This document shows, one piece after another, positions 31,049-43,411 of a stretch of 64,000 bases of DNA. Positions within the stretch are counted from its first letter, which is position 1, and each line of letters starts with the position of its first letter. The DNA is from Calamus simplicifolius (taxonomy: Eukaryota > Streptophyta > Magnoliopsida > Arecales > Arecaceae): NCBI GenBank assembly GCA_900491605.1, contig UESW01000121.1, positions 20,391 through 84,390 on the forward strand, in the 5' to 3' direction. The translations under genes were made by a program, and so were the position numbers. A model generated the notes under the pieces. It had not been told where the DNA came from. It ran no database searches and saw only the letters and a list, made by a program, of their open reading frames with translations.

Positions 31049-33250
31049 AAGAATAATGTTCAACATAGGAAAAAAAGAAAAACATTTGGTTAAAAAAATA
31101 ATAGTCTGATGTAAAACAAGATTAATTTTTGTTTGGAAAAAATTCTTTGTTAGAAAAGTGAGAAAGAACAAAAAAATTTCTCTGTTAGAAAAGTGAGAAA
31201 GAACCAACTAAAAAAAGTTAATTATTTGATCAGCTAAAAATTTTAATTGATTAAAAAATAATAGTTTGACGGCTTATAGAAATGGAAAAAAAGAAAAAGA
31301 AGTGGCTTAATGAAACAATATTGATAGTAAAAGTAATCTTTAAAGATAACTCATGCAGGCAATACACCACTCTAGTTAAAGCATATATGAATTTGAATGA
31401 TTTTTTATTTATATAAATTTGTGACAAGTATTAGGTTGAATAAGTAGTGATCGTGTTTTAAATTGTGAAATTTGATTTGTTTAAATAATTTTGCTGTTAG
31501 GTTTAATTTATTGAAAGTTAAATATTTCATATGTTTTTTTTTCTTTTAATGACTTATGAGAAATCAAATGCATATTGATAACCTAATAAAAATAAATTAT
31601 TTATTCTTAATAAAATTTAATTTACATCGCTTCCTAAATGTGGTTAAATGTGTGATACTGGTTGAACTAATTCCTAAAGAATCAAAAATAATAAAAGGTA
31701 CCAAACATGCTCAAAGATATTGGAAAAGAATAACTTTAATTATCCATGTATTAAGGAACCATCACATAAACATTTGAACTATTGTTACGTGTAAGGCATG
31801 CTAGTTAGTTAACAAATAAATCTTATTAATTCATGATTCACATATTGTTAATTATAGATGATGTATAGAAATCATGCTAAGAGGCCTACTTGGTTTATTG
31901 ATGGTACTACTACTTGGGTATCCTTCAATTAGCAAACTGATGCTTCATCCTCACTGATCAATAGTGCATCCTAATATAAGAATCACTACGGTGCTGCTAA
32001 TAATGATCAAAGAACTTAAAACTGGTACTAGAATAGAAGTATATGCCCATACATTTCATAGTTTATTTGTGCTTTGATGATATTCAAGGATCTATAATTG
32101 ATTATTTCTTTTATATAGTGCAACATCCAAATATCATAGCTACATCACTCAAGATAATAATTAAAATCTTATAATATAGAGTTACATTAGTCCGTCAAAA
32201 CTATAATAGAGCTAGCAACAAGCTTGATGAGATAAGTGATGCCAAAGTATTTACCATAAAAGAGAATAGATCTATGTCAATTGATTAATGCATCCAATAT
32301 TTATATTTTTGCCACGATAGAAAAAAAAGGTCTAAAGATACTTGTAACAAGGAGTGTGTGTGTTATTTATCGCCTCATATTTAAACTTAAAACCTTGTTT
32401 TATAGAGATATTCAAAAGAGCTGGCTAGGCTAACAATTTTGTTGGATATGTTTCATGTTATAAGCAAATCCAATCCAATAAAAGTAGAAGTAAGTCTTAC
32501 TTTAAGATAAGTTACCAAATGATCCATCTATGGTCTATATTTTATAAAATACTCAATATTGATTAAAATCATAAAATCCTGTCAATCCTATAAAGTATAT
32601 CTAATAAGCAGCCTTTTCGTTGCATATATATAATTAACTTTATATTTTATATAGCCATCATTTTACGTTATATACATAATAAGAATCTACATAGTTATCC
32701 TCTCAAAATAGGCAATCATTGATGGTAATTAAGAAACAATTAAAAATTAAAAGGAATTGATACGATGGATCAAGCGACACATAATTGGTCAACAGGAAAC
32801 AGATTTTATGACCCAGTCCTTTGGTGACCGGTTATCAGATTTGTGCTATTTTTTTTTTTAACATCAATCTGAAAAATAAAAGCAATGGACTACAATTTAT
32901 CAAAACTAGAACGCTGGTGGTGGCTGGGAAGTCCTTTTCCTATCGAACTTCAAGATTCCAAATGCCATCTCACTTCACTTCGTTGATGGTTCGGTGTGTC
33001 TTTTAATAATTTGGGCCCATCGTTGACAGCAAGTCTTCTGCGTGGATCCAAGGCGAACCCAATTGCCTCGTCTACACGCTAGTTGCGTGCATCTTAATAA
33101 CTTTGACCTGTGGTTAACATTCAGCTATCTGTGTGGACCCTAATGGAAGCCCAATTGCCTTGTCGTTCCCCTCGTACACGCTGGGTTCTGCACATTTCTC
33201 CTCTTGTCCGGTGCAACGTTGGGGCCATTTGTTATGTATAAGTCACTTCG
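31049..33250. repeat. Tandem block copy III (noncoding)
   Basis: 31049-32360 matches 27132-28400 closely; 32590-33250 matches parts of 30480-31040 and 29300-29450. It lacks the segment at 30250-30480. No gene. Confidence 0.83.
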
Positions 33251-33809
33251 TCCCCTGTGCTTTTAATAAATAAAATCATAAATCTTAAGACTTATGAGCC
33301 AACTTTCTCTTAAATTTATCTTTTCTATCAACTCGAGCCTTTCTCTTCTTCATCCCCTGTGCTTGAAACACTCAAATAGGAGGGAGTAAAGATTTTTTTA
33401 ATCCTTTCTTATATTTATTTATTAAAGGACATAATAAAATTTTATCCCATAGAATGACTAATACTATATAATTAATTATCTATCTTTTTTTTAATCTTTA
33501 TTTTTAGCAATAATTATATATGTCCACATCGTTGAGCCGATTATGATCAGTTAACCAATCAAGATGTCAGATATGAAAAAACGTTCAATGTATTACCATC
33601 TCCAATTAGAAACCGTATCCTATACGGTTTGAAAGCCTATGAACTTATAATGAAGTACCATATCGTATACGGTACTTTATGGATTAGAAGCCGTGTCCTG
33701 CACGGCTTGGAAGCGCAAGTGGAGCCACATGATGCTCTGAGAACCACAACACCGTGTCCCAATAATGTGTCACTTTGCCTTATCCTCTCCAATCCTTCCA
33801 TTCTTCCAC
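33251..33809. promoter_or_regulatory. Upstream region of the LRR receptor-like gene
   Basis: 33510-33610 resembles 10560-10650 (TATATGTCCACATCGTT ... CCATCTCCAATT), and 33715-33810 resembles 8360-8460, 10455-10560 and 29850-29950. So parts of this promoter region exist as several noncoding duplicates. Three 21-bp palindromes occur at 33610-33708. Confidence 0.55.
33610..33708. repeat. Three 21-bp palindromes with 9-bp arms
   Basis: 33610-33630 is AAACCGTAT-CCT-ATACGGTTT (perfect). 33655-33675 is GTACCATAT-CGT-ATACGGTAC (one mismatch). 33688-33708 is AAGCCGTGT-CCT-GCACGGCTT (one mismatch). All share a CCGTNT...ANACGG design. Confidence 0.85.
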
Positions 33810-33811
33810 AC

Positions 33812-33819
33812 TATATAAG
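33812..33819 (+). promoter_or_regulatory. TATA box of the LRR gene
   Basis: TATATAAG, 52 bp before the ATG at 33871. Confidence 0.65.
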
Positions 33820-33870
33820 TAGAGCTGAGGCGCACCATTAAAACCAAAGCAACCAATCCTTAATTCAGCT

Positions 33871-36800
33871 ATGCAGCCAATCCTATTCCACTCCACCATA
33901 CTTCCTCTCTTTTTCCTCTTACTCTTACTATCGGTCTTCTCTTTGAAAACCGATGCAGAAACTGAAGCTAAAGCTCTTGTGGAATGGAAAGCCAGCTTGT
34001 TTCAGTCCGACTCTCTCAGTTCATGGTCTCTTGACAACTTAACCAGCCCATGTAAATGGCACGGTGTTCTCTGCAACTCTGTTGGCAGCGTCGTTAAGCT
34101 AAACTTATCCGATTGCAAACTCAATGGCACCCTCAATAGCTTCGCTTTCTCGTCTTTGCCCAACCTCACCAGCCTTGATCTCAATTCCAACTTCCTTTAT
34201 GGATCCATCCCTCCAAGCATATCTAATCTCTCCAAGCTCACCTCGCTGGACCTTGGCTTCAATCGGTTCAATAGCTCCATGCCACCAGAGATTGGAAGGC
34301 TCTCGGAGCTTCTCCATCTTTGTCTCTGGGAAAACTTGCTTGTTGGGCCAATCCCATACCAGCTCAGCCACTTGAAAAAGGTACGCCATTTGGACCTCAG
34401 TTTCAATTCCTTGGAGACGCCAAACTACTCCAAGTTCATTGCCATGCCTTCGTTGTCATACCTATCACTATCCTTCAATAGCTTGACTCTGGAATTCCCA
34501 TCGTTTCTACTAAACTGCACCAACTTGACCTATCTTGATCTGTCAGTGAACCATCTAAAAGGTCCGATACCCAACTCATTATCAACCAATTTAGTTAACC
34601 TTGAGCATCTCGATCTTATTAGTAATTTCTTTAAAGGAGTCATTCCAGCATCCTTTGCCAAGTTGTCCAAGCTTCAAGACCTTCTTCTTAGTTGGAACAT
34701 GTTAACCGGGGGCTACCACCGATACTTGGGTCCATTTCGAGCCTTCGCACACTAGATCTCAGCGGCAATCCATTAGGTGGACCGATCCCTTCTTCTCTAG
34801 GCAACCTTCAAATGTTGGAAACACTTTATTTGTCTTCTGCAGAATTGAATGCTAGCGTACCTTCTGAGCTGGGCCTCTGCAGCAACCTCACTGTTCTTGA
34901 TCTATCTTATAATAACCTAGTAGGGATGTTGCCCCCATCCTTGTCAAGTCTGACCAAGATTGAAAATTTTGATGTGGGCAATAATTTACTCTCTGGTGAG
35001 ACCTCACCAAACTTGTTCACCAATTGGACCCAACTTTATAAACTTGGGTTAGCTAAAACCTTGAATGGCCGGCTACCTAGAGAGATTGGATTGCTTAAAA
35101 AGTTGGAATATTTAGACCTTCGGAGCAACTGCATGCCAAGTCCAATTCCATCGGAAATTTGGAATTTGACCAACTTGATATATTTGGATCTCTCAAACAA
35201 CTTATTTACTGGTCCAATTCCACCGGAGATTAGGAATTTGACCAACTTGATGAAAATGGATCTCTCAAATAACTCATTTACTAGTCCAATTCCATCGGAG
35301 ATTCAGAAGTTGATCAACTTGCGGCAACTGAATCTCTTAATGAACTCATTTACAGGTCCAGTTCTTCGCACAATGGCAAGCCTAAAGACAACTATAGATC
35401 TCTCCCACAACAACCTAACGGGCCCAATTCCACTAACTTATGGAGATATGACCGAGCAACAATTTTGGAATCCATCTTCAAGCACTCTAACAGGAAAGGT
35501 AAGGCTACAAATGGGGGATTCGGGTTCCTTAGTTTCACTTGAATTGAGTAACAACTCCATATCAGATTCAATTCCTTCTTTACTTGCTAGCCTTACCGGT
35601 CTTGAAACTCTTGATTTATCGAGAAATGGGCTAAGTGGTGAGATACCAAACCAGCTCCTTAATCTTCCGAACCTTCAGTACTTGGATCTATCTGGGAATC
35701 AGTTGGTAGGCATGCTACAAATGGATCGACAAAAGGGCATGATGTATCACAATTTTTTGCCCAATATGAGTTCTCTCGTTCTTTCAGACAACTTGCTAAA
35801 TGGTAGCATATCCCCATTCATTTGTAGAATGATCAATTTGGCAGCACTAGACCTCTCTATAAATCATTTTTCTGGAGAAATCCCTCGGTGTTTTTGGTAT
35901 ATGAAAGGTCTGCGATACTTGAATCTTGCATCCAATAAGTTATTTGGAAGGATTCCTAAAATGATGGGCCCATCGTGTTCACTTCAGTCTCTTCACTTGA
36001 ATAACAATACTTTCATTGCAGAATTTCCGGCATTCTTGAAAAATTGCAAGAGCTTAACTGTTCTAGATATCGGAGAGAATGGTTTCTTTGGAGAAATCCC
36101 TACATGGAAGAAGGGAATCTTTCCATCATTAATGATCCTTCGCCTACGACATAATATGTTCAATGGCAGCATTCCTGATCAGCTAGGCTATCTTACTTCA
36201 CTGCAACTCTTAGATCTCTCTTATAATAACTTCTCTGGAGGTATACCACGAAGTTTTGGTAATCTTGTTGCCATGAAATCAAGCAATCAAATAATTGATT
36301 TGCAGCATATTTTGTTTGGGTACACAGAGAGCATAGTAGTGTACTGGGAAGGTCGAGATATGTTGTTCAAGAGTAACATTTTGTTGATGATCGGCATCGA
36401 CCTTTCAAACAATTCTCTTTCACAAGAAATTCCTATAGAGCTTACAAATCTGTCAGGGTTGGTGCTGCTTAACTTATCAAGGAATCATTTGATCGGAAAC
36501 ATTCCAAATATGATTGGTAACCTAAAAGAGTTGGAAAATCTTGACCTATCCATAAATCAACTTTCAGGTATAATTCCCCCAAGCATCTCTTCTCTAACTT
36601 TTTTAAATTTCTTGAACTTAGCAAACAACAACTTGTGGGGAAGAATACCATTAGGCAACCAACTCCAAACACTCGATCCATCCATTTACGCTGGCAATGA
36701 TGGATTATGTGGATATCCATTGACCAAGAAATGTCCAGGTGACACATCAGCTGATACTCCAACATCAACTGATGGCATTGAATATGGTTCAGTTGGAAAT

Positions 36801-36965
36801 GAGAATAGTGATGAAGCGATATGGTTCTATCTTAGCATTCCACTTGGATATGTTGTTGGATTTTGGACCTTTTTTGGCATTTTATTCTTTCAGAAAGAAT
36901 GGAGGTTTGTCTATTTTCGTTTCATTGACAAAATTCAAGAAGAATTTTTCAAGAAGCTATATTAG
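33871..36965 (+). CDS. LRR receptor-like protein (RLP), one frame break
   Basis: About 1030 residues if the frame is continuous. Residues 1-29 are a signal peptide; then LRRNT (AKALVEWKASLFQSDSLSSW, SPCKWHGVLCNS) and about 30 leucine-rich repeats of the plant LxxLxLxxNxLxGxIP type. Next come an island-like YTESIVVYWEGRDMLFKSN segment, the final repeats, a cysteine cap (GLCGYPLTKKC), an acidic juxtamembrane stretch, and one transmembrane helix with a GxxxG motif (SIPLGYVVGFWTFFGILFF). A short basic tail ends FFKKLY. There is no kinase domain, so it is an RLP of the Cf/EIX kind, expected at the plasma membrane as a ligand sensor. A missing base at the G run 34708-34712 shifts the frame (WNMLTGG then LPPILGS in another frame). 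No intron was seen. Confidence 0.9.
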
Positions 36966-39274
36966 GCTTTGTCAAGCAAAGTAACCAGGCTTGTTTGGTA
37001 TAAACTACTGTGATGGTTTTTCAAGAGAAGTTTGATATTTTCTTCCTTATTATGTATGATATTAGTTTTATGTTTTACACTTATTATATGTAATTTTAAA
37101 TTACCTTTGGTTGCACATGAGCAAGCAGTTTGTAAATTGATAGCTTTTGTTGAGCTTGATCTTTTCTTTCCTTACAAGATATTTAGCTTTGGCTTGATAA
37201 AGATTTAACTGTAAAAGACTGAACTTGAGCCCAGCAAATAAGCTTGGTAATCCTATATAGATTTTCTACAAACAATAAGGTGAGGCATTAACATGCGTGA
37301 TGAGTTAGCTATGCATCCATGTGGTTGACTTCATTCGAAGTATAGATCAATGCAAACTAGGTTCCTGCAATGCGAATATGCTTTCTATTTGACCTACAAT
37401 GAACCTAACTACCATTCAGTCTTTGCTGATGTTTTCCTCCAAATAGTATTTAACTCGTATATACTAACTGGACAATGGAAATACTTTATTTTAGGCTTTC
37501 AAAGAAAAGAAATTATACTTTTATAAAACTCATTCTTAAGGATATGCCTAAATGTAGCCCAAATAGAAGCAGAAAGATGCATTAAACTTGGCATTGAGCA
37601 AAATCTATCTTTGGTGCATCTCATGCAAATTTAGCTGACATGCGTAGAATCATATATAGTTGGTTAAGACTACAATAGTACCAAAGTGATAATTATCGTT
37701 GCATGTGGTAGTCTTGCATTAAACATCACCTTCCTCATGCATCCAACTTGAAACAAGGTTTTGAGCTTTATTGTGAAGTTTTTTTATGGCAAACATCTTT
37801 CTTGCATGAAACTAAATCATGAAAAGTATTTCATCCCACCACATATCAGTTGATTGGCTTATACCCTTGTGAACTGCTTTGAACCTTTGTGCATGTTCCT
37901 AATCCTTCCTCCTTGCTAAGAAACTCCATGTGTTGCCTAGTTCTATTTTGTTTCTCTCCTCTATCTTTGTATTTCATTTCAAATACATGCAGAGACACTA
38001 GTAATCCAAAGATACCTCCATACCGCAATCAGAAACAATTTAAAAGTTTTTGTTCTAAAATCAGAATAAACGAACTAAGGTCGTCTCCAACAGAGACTTA
38101 GTCCTACTTGTCAAGTAGGGTTTGAATTAGAATTTATAGCTTGTTTGAAATTTTTCTTAAAAAGATTCTCTAAAGAAAAGTTTTCTTCGGATCTATTTTT
38201 CTAAAAAAATGTTACAAAAAAAAAAATTTTACATATTTGGTTGATAAAAAATTTATATGAAAAAATAGCTGTGAAATTATTTTTCTGTGTTTGGTTGGGA
38301 TAATTTTGTATGAAAAAATATCGATTTGATTATAATATTCTAGAATAAAGATTGCATTAAAATTAAGTGGACATGAATTATTAGATAGATATGGCAGAAA
38401 AAAATATTAAAGGACAATTCGATCTTAATGGAAAGAAAAAAGAGCATGAAAAAATAAAAATGATCTAGAGGTATTTATTTTCCAATAATTAAAGAGGAAG
38501 AAAAAGAATATAATGTTCATATTTTTTTTCTTTTTCTTCTAATTATGCCCTACATTAAAATGAGGAAACATGGCACCATAATGCTAACATATTGAAATGT
38601 TACAATTCTCCAAAGCACTAAACCTTTTTAAGATATAATACAAAATTCTAATTATATTAGCAAGAACATGTATAGACATAAAAACTATTTTAATTATTTT
38701 CTCATGCTTCTTTGGGAAATGGGAGGGAAACAAGGGAAAACTGTCCGTCTAACCGTAGGCGAGATTTGAGATGAAGCAAAGAATAGTTTTTTTAAAAAAA
38801 AGAAGTATGGAAACGTGAAACTCTTCTTCCCCCTCTTTCAATGCTCTTGGAATGTGAAATTTTTTACACCTCCATTTTTCTCTTAGAAATAAATCTAGCA
38901 TCTTCTTTTCCCCCACAAAACGGGGATAGCTTGGATGCTTTTATAAGAAGGATTTGCTGCTAATAAAGCAATAAAAAGTACAGGCAATTTTCAATTCAAA
39001 TGCAATCTCTGCACCACGTAAATCACAAACGAAGGAAAATCCTGAGATGGGCATCTTTCCTAATATGAAACAATGTTATAAGATTGTCAAAAAATAAAAA
39101 CAATATTATATGAAACAGTAATCCTCAACCATAGCGCACATAAGCTACCAATCATCCAAAAAAAAAAAAAATGGCCTTTGAAGAGTTTGTACTACTGCTG
39201 AGCCATTAGTGAACATGACACCATTTCCACATCAAAAAAACAAAGAGTCCAAAATGATTCTTCACATCATCTTT
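36966..39274. other. Intergenic AT-rich DNA 3' of the LRR gene
   Basis: Several TA-rich stretches after the stop could serve as polyadenylation signals. Otherwise there are A- or T-runs (about 38160-38240) and no gene or recognised repeat. Confidence 0.5.
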
Positions 39275-39841
39275 TGTCACGCCCCAGACCCAAATATCGG
39301 GCTAGGGTGACAACCCGCCGCATGTCGGACACGCAAGGCGTCACAAAATTTTTCACACATAACATTATTATATATAACCAAGCCAAATTCATCACTGAAT
39401 ACTAAAAGTTTTGAGTTACAAACCCTTATACACCACAATAATAAAGTTTGGGCATCAAGCCCTACACATAAGTAATACTGGGATTACAACAAAATAATGG
39501 GTCTTGTTTTATTTAATAGAAGATCCATCACCCCAACAATCCATCTTCAATCTCGTGGCTCTGACAAAAACATTATAAGATTTTTATGAGTTTACACTCA
39601 ATAAGTAAGCCACGTTATACAGTCAATTCATAGCATAACAATCTATAAGCACATAAATGATTTGCATGCTTAAACATTCCACAAATACTCAAACATGCAA
39701 TATAAGTAAACCCACTGTTTATACCCTCAATGGTAGCTACAAATGTGTCCCACGGCCCTGCAATATCCCAATGGTGTACCAACAAGCATCCCCCTACTGA
39801 AAGGGTCCAGATACCAGGGTCACGCCATATCATAAACCACC

Positions 39842-40120
39842 AGAACACATACTCTATATGTGTGATGCCACCTCGAACCAAGCAGAACACATCCTCTAGA
39901 TGTGTGATGCCACCTCATAGTAACTCAGAACACATCCTCTAGATGCGTGATGCCATCTCGGACCAAGCAGAATACATCCTCTAGACGTGTGAATGGCATA
40001 AATAAACATAACACATCCTCTAGACGTGTATGTGGCATAAATCATCAGAACACATCCTCTAGATGTGTGTGTGGCATAAATCATCAGAACACATCCTCTA
40101 GATGTGTGTGTGGCATGATA
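39842..40120. repeat. Palindromic repeat array in the chromovirus LTR
   Basis: Seven units of about 37-43 bp containing ACACATCCTCTAGATGTGT (7-bp arms around CTCTA), with GTGTGGCATAAATCATCAG-type spacers. The same array lies in the other LTR at about 47120-47395. Confidence 0.9.
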
Positions 40121-41307
40121 TGATAAAGGAGAACCGCGGCGACACATAACAGTACCTCACATCATGCACTAACATATCAATAACATCTTTATATGCATAA
40201 ACAGTGGATTATACTTACTTAACAATTGCATGTAATAAATCACATCAATATCATAATAACTGCATCTCTCATGCATAGCATCCACATATGAAATCATTCT
40301 CAATAATAGCACATAAACAATAATGTATTCATAATATTCATCTACTTACAATTTAGCCAATATCCATAACAATTCTTCATGTCACAATATAATTCACAAT
40401 TTAAATATTCATATAATGAATAAAATAATTTATTAAATACTGATAACTGGCTTACTTACCTCAGTACGCAATCTAACAGGTATGTATCAGCTAGTCAGAT
40501 GTCTGAGCACCTACAGGATCATTTTACACAATTAATTTATTAGAATAAGGATATTAAAATGACCCTTAGAATTCTACCAGACTAGTTCACGGGCCCAATT
40601 TTGGCTCGAATATCTCCTGCTATACACACCCAATTGGGAAGGTAAAAAATACCCCAAGAAACTAGAATTAACCCAAATTCTAGCCATATAATTATTTCTC
40701 ATTTTTCGGCCCGATACAGGGCCCAAAATCCCTCCCCAAAAGGGCTCGAGGAACGGCCCAACAGGCCTTGAACCGGCCGGCTTCATCCTAAGCCAATCCC
40801 GATCCCCTGTTTCGCCGAAACAGGGGACGAGCTCCACGCCGGCGGCCAAGGCCGCCGCCCGCCAAATTGAGGGCGGCCGGCCGCCGGTGGCCGGGCCAGA
40901 GCCGGCCGCGCCGCGGCCGGCCACCCTTCTCCTCCTCTCTCTCTCAATTTCTCTTTATTTCTCTCTTACCATTCGCGCGACACATTACTGTGCCGGCGGC
41001 ACGGCCGGCCACCTTGGCCGGCCGGACCTCCACCGGACGCACGCCCGGCGCCGGTGGAGGTGGCAGGCCGGAGCTTAGGCCGACGAGGCGGCGAGCACGC
41101 CGCCGAGCCCGAACCAGCCAGCGGAAGCCGAACGCCGGTTCGGCTTCCGCCACAGCACGAGAGAGGGGCCGATTGGCCCTCTCTCTCTCTCTCTCCATCA
41201 CCACCCCACCGGACACCTCCCCTGGTGCCGGCGGGGTCGCCGGCCGAAGCTCAGGCCCGGCGAGGCGGCGAGCACGCCGCCGGGCCTGAACCAAGGATCG
41301 ACCGGTC

Positions 41308-41343
41308 GCCTCTCTCTCGCTCTCTCTCTCTTCTCTTATGCTC

Positions 41344-41375
<32 letters not shown>

Positions 41376-41376
41376 A

Positions 41377-41411
<35 letters not shown>
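41308..41411. repeat. CT microsatellite
   Basis: CTCTCTCT repeats broken by a few G or A bases, in the U3-side part of the 3' LTR. The matching part of the 5' LTR is deleted. Confidence 0.92.
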
Positions 41412-41413
<2 letters not shown>

Positions 41414-41604
41414 AGGCCAGGGGAATACCTGAAGGAGATGGAAGCCAGGATGATGGAGGGAGTCTCCCTCCATCACATATTTAATCCCCCCGCGCAACGC
41501 TTCGGTTTAAGGGGTCCGGGAAAATGAAGCGTTGCGCTGAGAGCGAAGCGTCAGACAGTACAGTACCAAGTCCTGAACCTGGTTCACATGAACTGGGTAC
41601 TACA

Positions 41605-41617
41605 TCCTCCCCTCCTT
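41605..41617 (-). other. Polypurine tract of the chromovirus
   Basis: AAGGAGGGGAGGA on the minus strand, directly before the 3' LTR start TGTAGTACCC. Confidence 0.8.
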
Positions 41618-41789
41618 ATAAAAATTTCGGCCTCGAAATTGATACATGACCTCAAAACTACGGATCAATCAAATTAATCAAAGGTCAACAATCTTAGATA
41701 GATAAATTACCTTCAAATAATTGTGGATACTTCGTTTTAATTTCTTCCTCCAGCTCCCAAGTAGCCTCCCTCTCAGAGTGATTATTCCA

Positions 41790-42311
41790 CTAAACTTTGA
41801 CATAAGGAATGGTACGCTGCCTCAGAATCTGATCCTTGCGGTCCACGATACGCACAGGATGTTCCTCATATGATAAATCCTTCCTCAACTGAATAGGCTC
41901 ATAAGCTATAACATGACTGGGGTCTGAAACATACTTCCTCAACATAAATACATGGAATACATTGTGAACACCAGATAAAATCGGAGGCAGTGCTAAGCTG
42001 TATGCAACCTCCCCAACTCTGCTCAAGATCTCAAAAGGTCCAATATAGCGTGGACTAAGCTTTCCTCTAATCCTGAATCTCATCACATCCTTGGTTGGTG
42101 ATACCTTTAAGAAAACATGATCCCCAACCTGAAATTCTAACTCTCTTCTTCTGACGTCAGCATAACTCTTCTGCCTGCTCTGAGCTGTACGAAGACGCTC
42201 CCTGATCAATTGCACCTTGTCAACTGTCTGCTGGATCAGCTCAGGGCCTAGCAATTTCCTTTCCCCTACGTCATCCCAACATAAAGGAGATCTGCACCTC
42301 CTACCGTACAA
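41790..42311 (-). pseudogene. Integrase C-terminal fragment, chromovirus
   Basis: Contains FLKVSPTKDVMRFRIRGKL, the GPF motif (SPRYIGPFEILSRVG) and the pre-chromodomain stretch (HPVRIVDRKDQILRQR). It ends at a TAG in front of the chromodomain-like tail. Confidence 0.82.
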
Positions 42312-43241
42312 GGCTCAAATGGGGCCATCTGGATACTGGCTTGATAACTATTGTTATAAGCAAACTCCACCAAAGATAAATGGTTATCCCAAGCCCCACC
42401 CAAGTCCATTACACAGGCGCGCAACATATCTTCTAGAATCTGTATGGTCCTTTCTGACTGCCCGTCTGACTGAGGATGATAAGTCGTACTGAAGTTCAAT
42501 TTGGTCCCCAAGGCTTTATGAAGACTCTTCCAAAACTGTGATACAAATCTGGTATCCCGGTCAGACACAATAGAGACAGGAACACCATGGAGTCTCACAA
42601 TCTGCTCCAAATACAAGCTAGCCAATCTGTCACTCGAGACTCCAACTCTGAAGGTAGGAAATGAGCTGACTTTGTCAGTCTGTCCACAATAACCCAAACT
42701 GCATCATTACTCCTGGGAGTTTTGGGCAGACCAGTCACAAAATCCATAATAATCTTTTCCATTTCCATTGAGGAATCATCAAAGATTGAAGAGGTCCCGC
42801 AGGTTTTTGATGCTCGGCCTTCACCCGCTGACATACTAAGCACTTGGCCACAAACTGAGCAATATCCCTCTTCATCCCTTTCCACCAAAAATTCTCCTTT
42901 AAGTCTCTATACATTTTAGTACCACCAGGATGCACAGTATAGGGAGAGTAGTGAGCCTCCCTCAAAATCTCGGCTTTCAACTCCTCATTGCTAGGTACAC
43001 AAAGTCTGCCTTCAAATCTCAGGGATCCATCATCCATTACATAAAATCCACTCTGAACTCCTGACTGAACAGCAACTTTAATTCTTTGAAGATCTGGATC
43101 TTCCATCTGGGAGGACTTAATTCTGTCAACAAGAGTCGGCTGAAGAATAAGTGCAGCAACAAGTCCTTCAGACTGCTGTACTCTCAATCCAATCTTCCAC
43201 CTCTCGAGGTCCTTCAGAATGTGAGGTTGGGAGGTAAGCAT
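42266..43241 (-). pseudogene. Integrase zinc-finger and core fragments, chromovirus
   Basis: Frame 43241-42735 holds HYSPYTVHPGGTKMYRDLK and CLVCQRVKAEH (HHCC). Frame 42697-42266 holds VSIVSDRDTRFVSQFWKSL and TTYHPQSDGQSERTIQ (D and E of the DDE triad). The first D is in the shifted segment between them (MDFVTGLPKT). Confidence 0.83.
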
Positions 43242-43411
43242 AGCAGCTAACTCAAAGAGGTCTTCCTACTCAAGGCATCAGCCACAACATTAGCCTTCCC
43301 AGGATGATAATGTAGATTCAGATCATAGTCCTTCAGAAGTTCCAACCACCTCCTCTGCGTCAAATTGAGCTCCTTCTGTGTGAAGATATATTTTAGACTC
43401 TTATGGTCTGT

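Larger units (their letters stand above)
39275..41604 (-). repeat. 3' LTR of the chromovirus element (2330 bp)
   Basis: Bounded by TG...CA (minus strand TGTAGTACCC ... GGGGCGTGACA). It holds a seven-unit palindromic repeat array (39842-40120), a GC-rich stretch (about 40790-41300), and a long CT microsatellite (about 41308-41411). Near-identical to 46553-48525 over the shared part. Confidence 0.9.

Noticed and set aside
39615..40147. Short frames repeated in both chromovirus LTRs (for example THTSRGCVLMIYA repeats)
   Set aside because: They are the LTR palindromic array translated, without gene features.
40867..41527. GC-rich open frames of 140-157 residues in the chromovirus LTR, and similar ones at 48131-48664
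   Set aside because: They lie in an LTR and run into a CT microsatellite. Composition, not coding, explains them.
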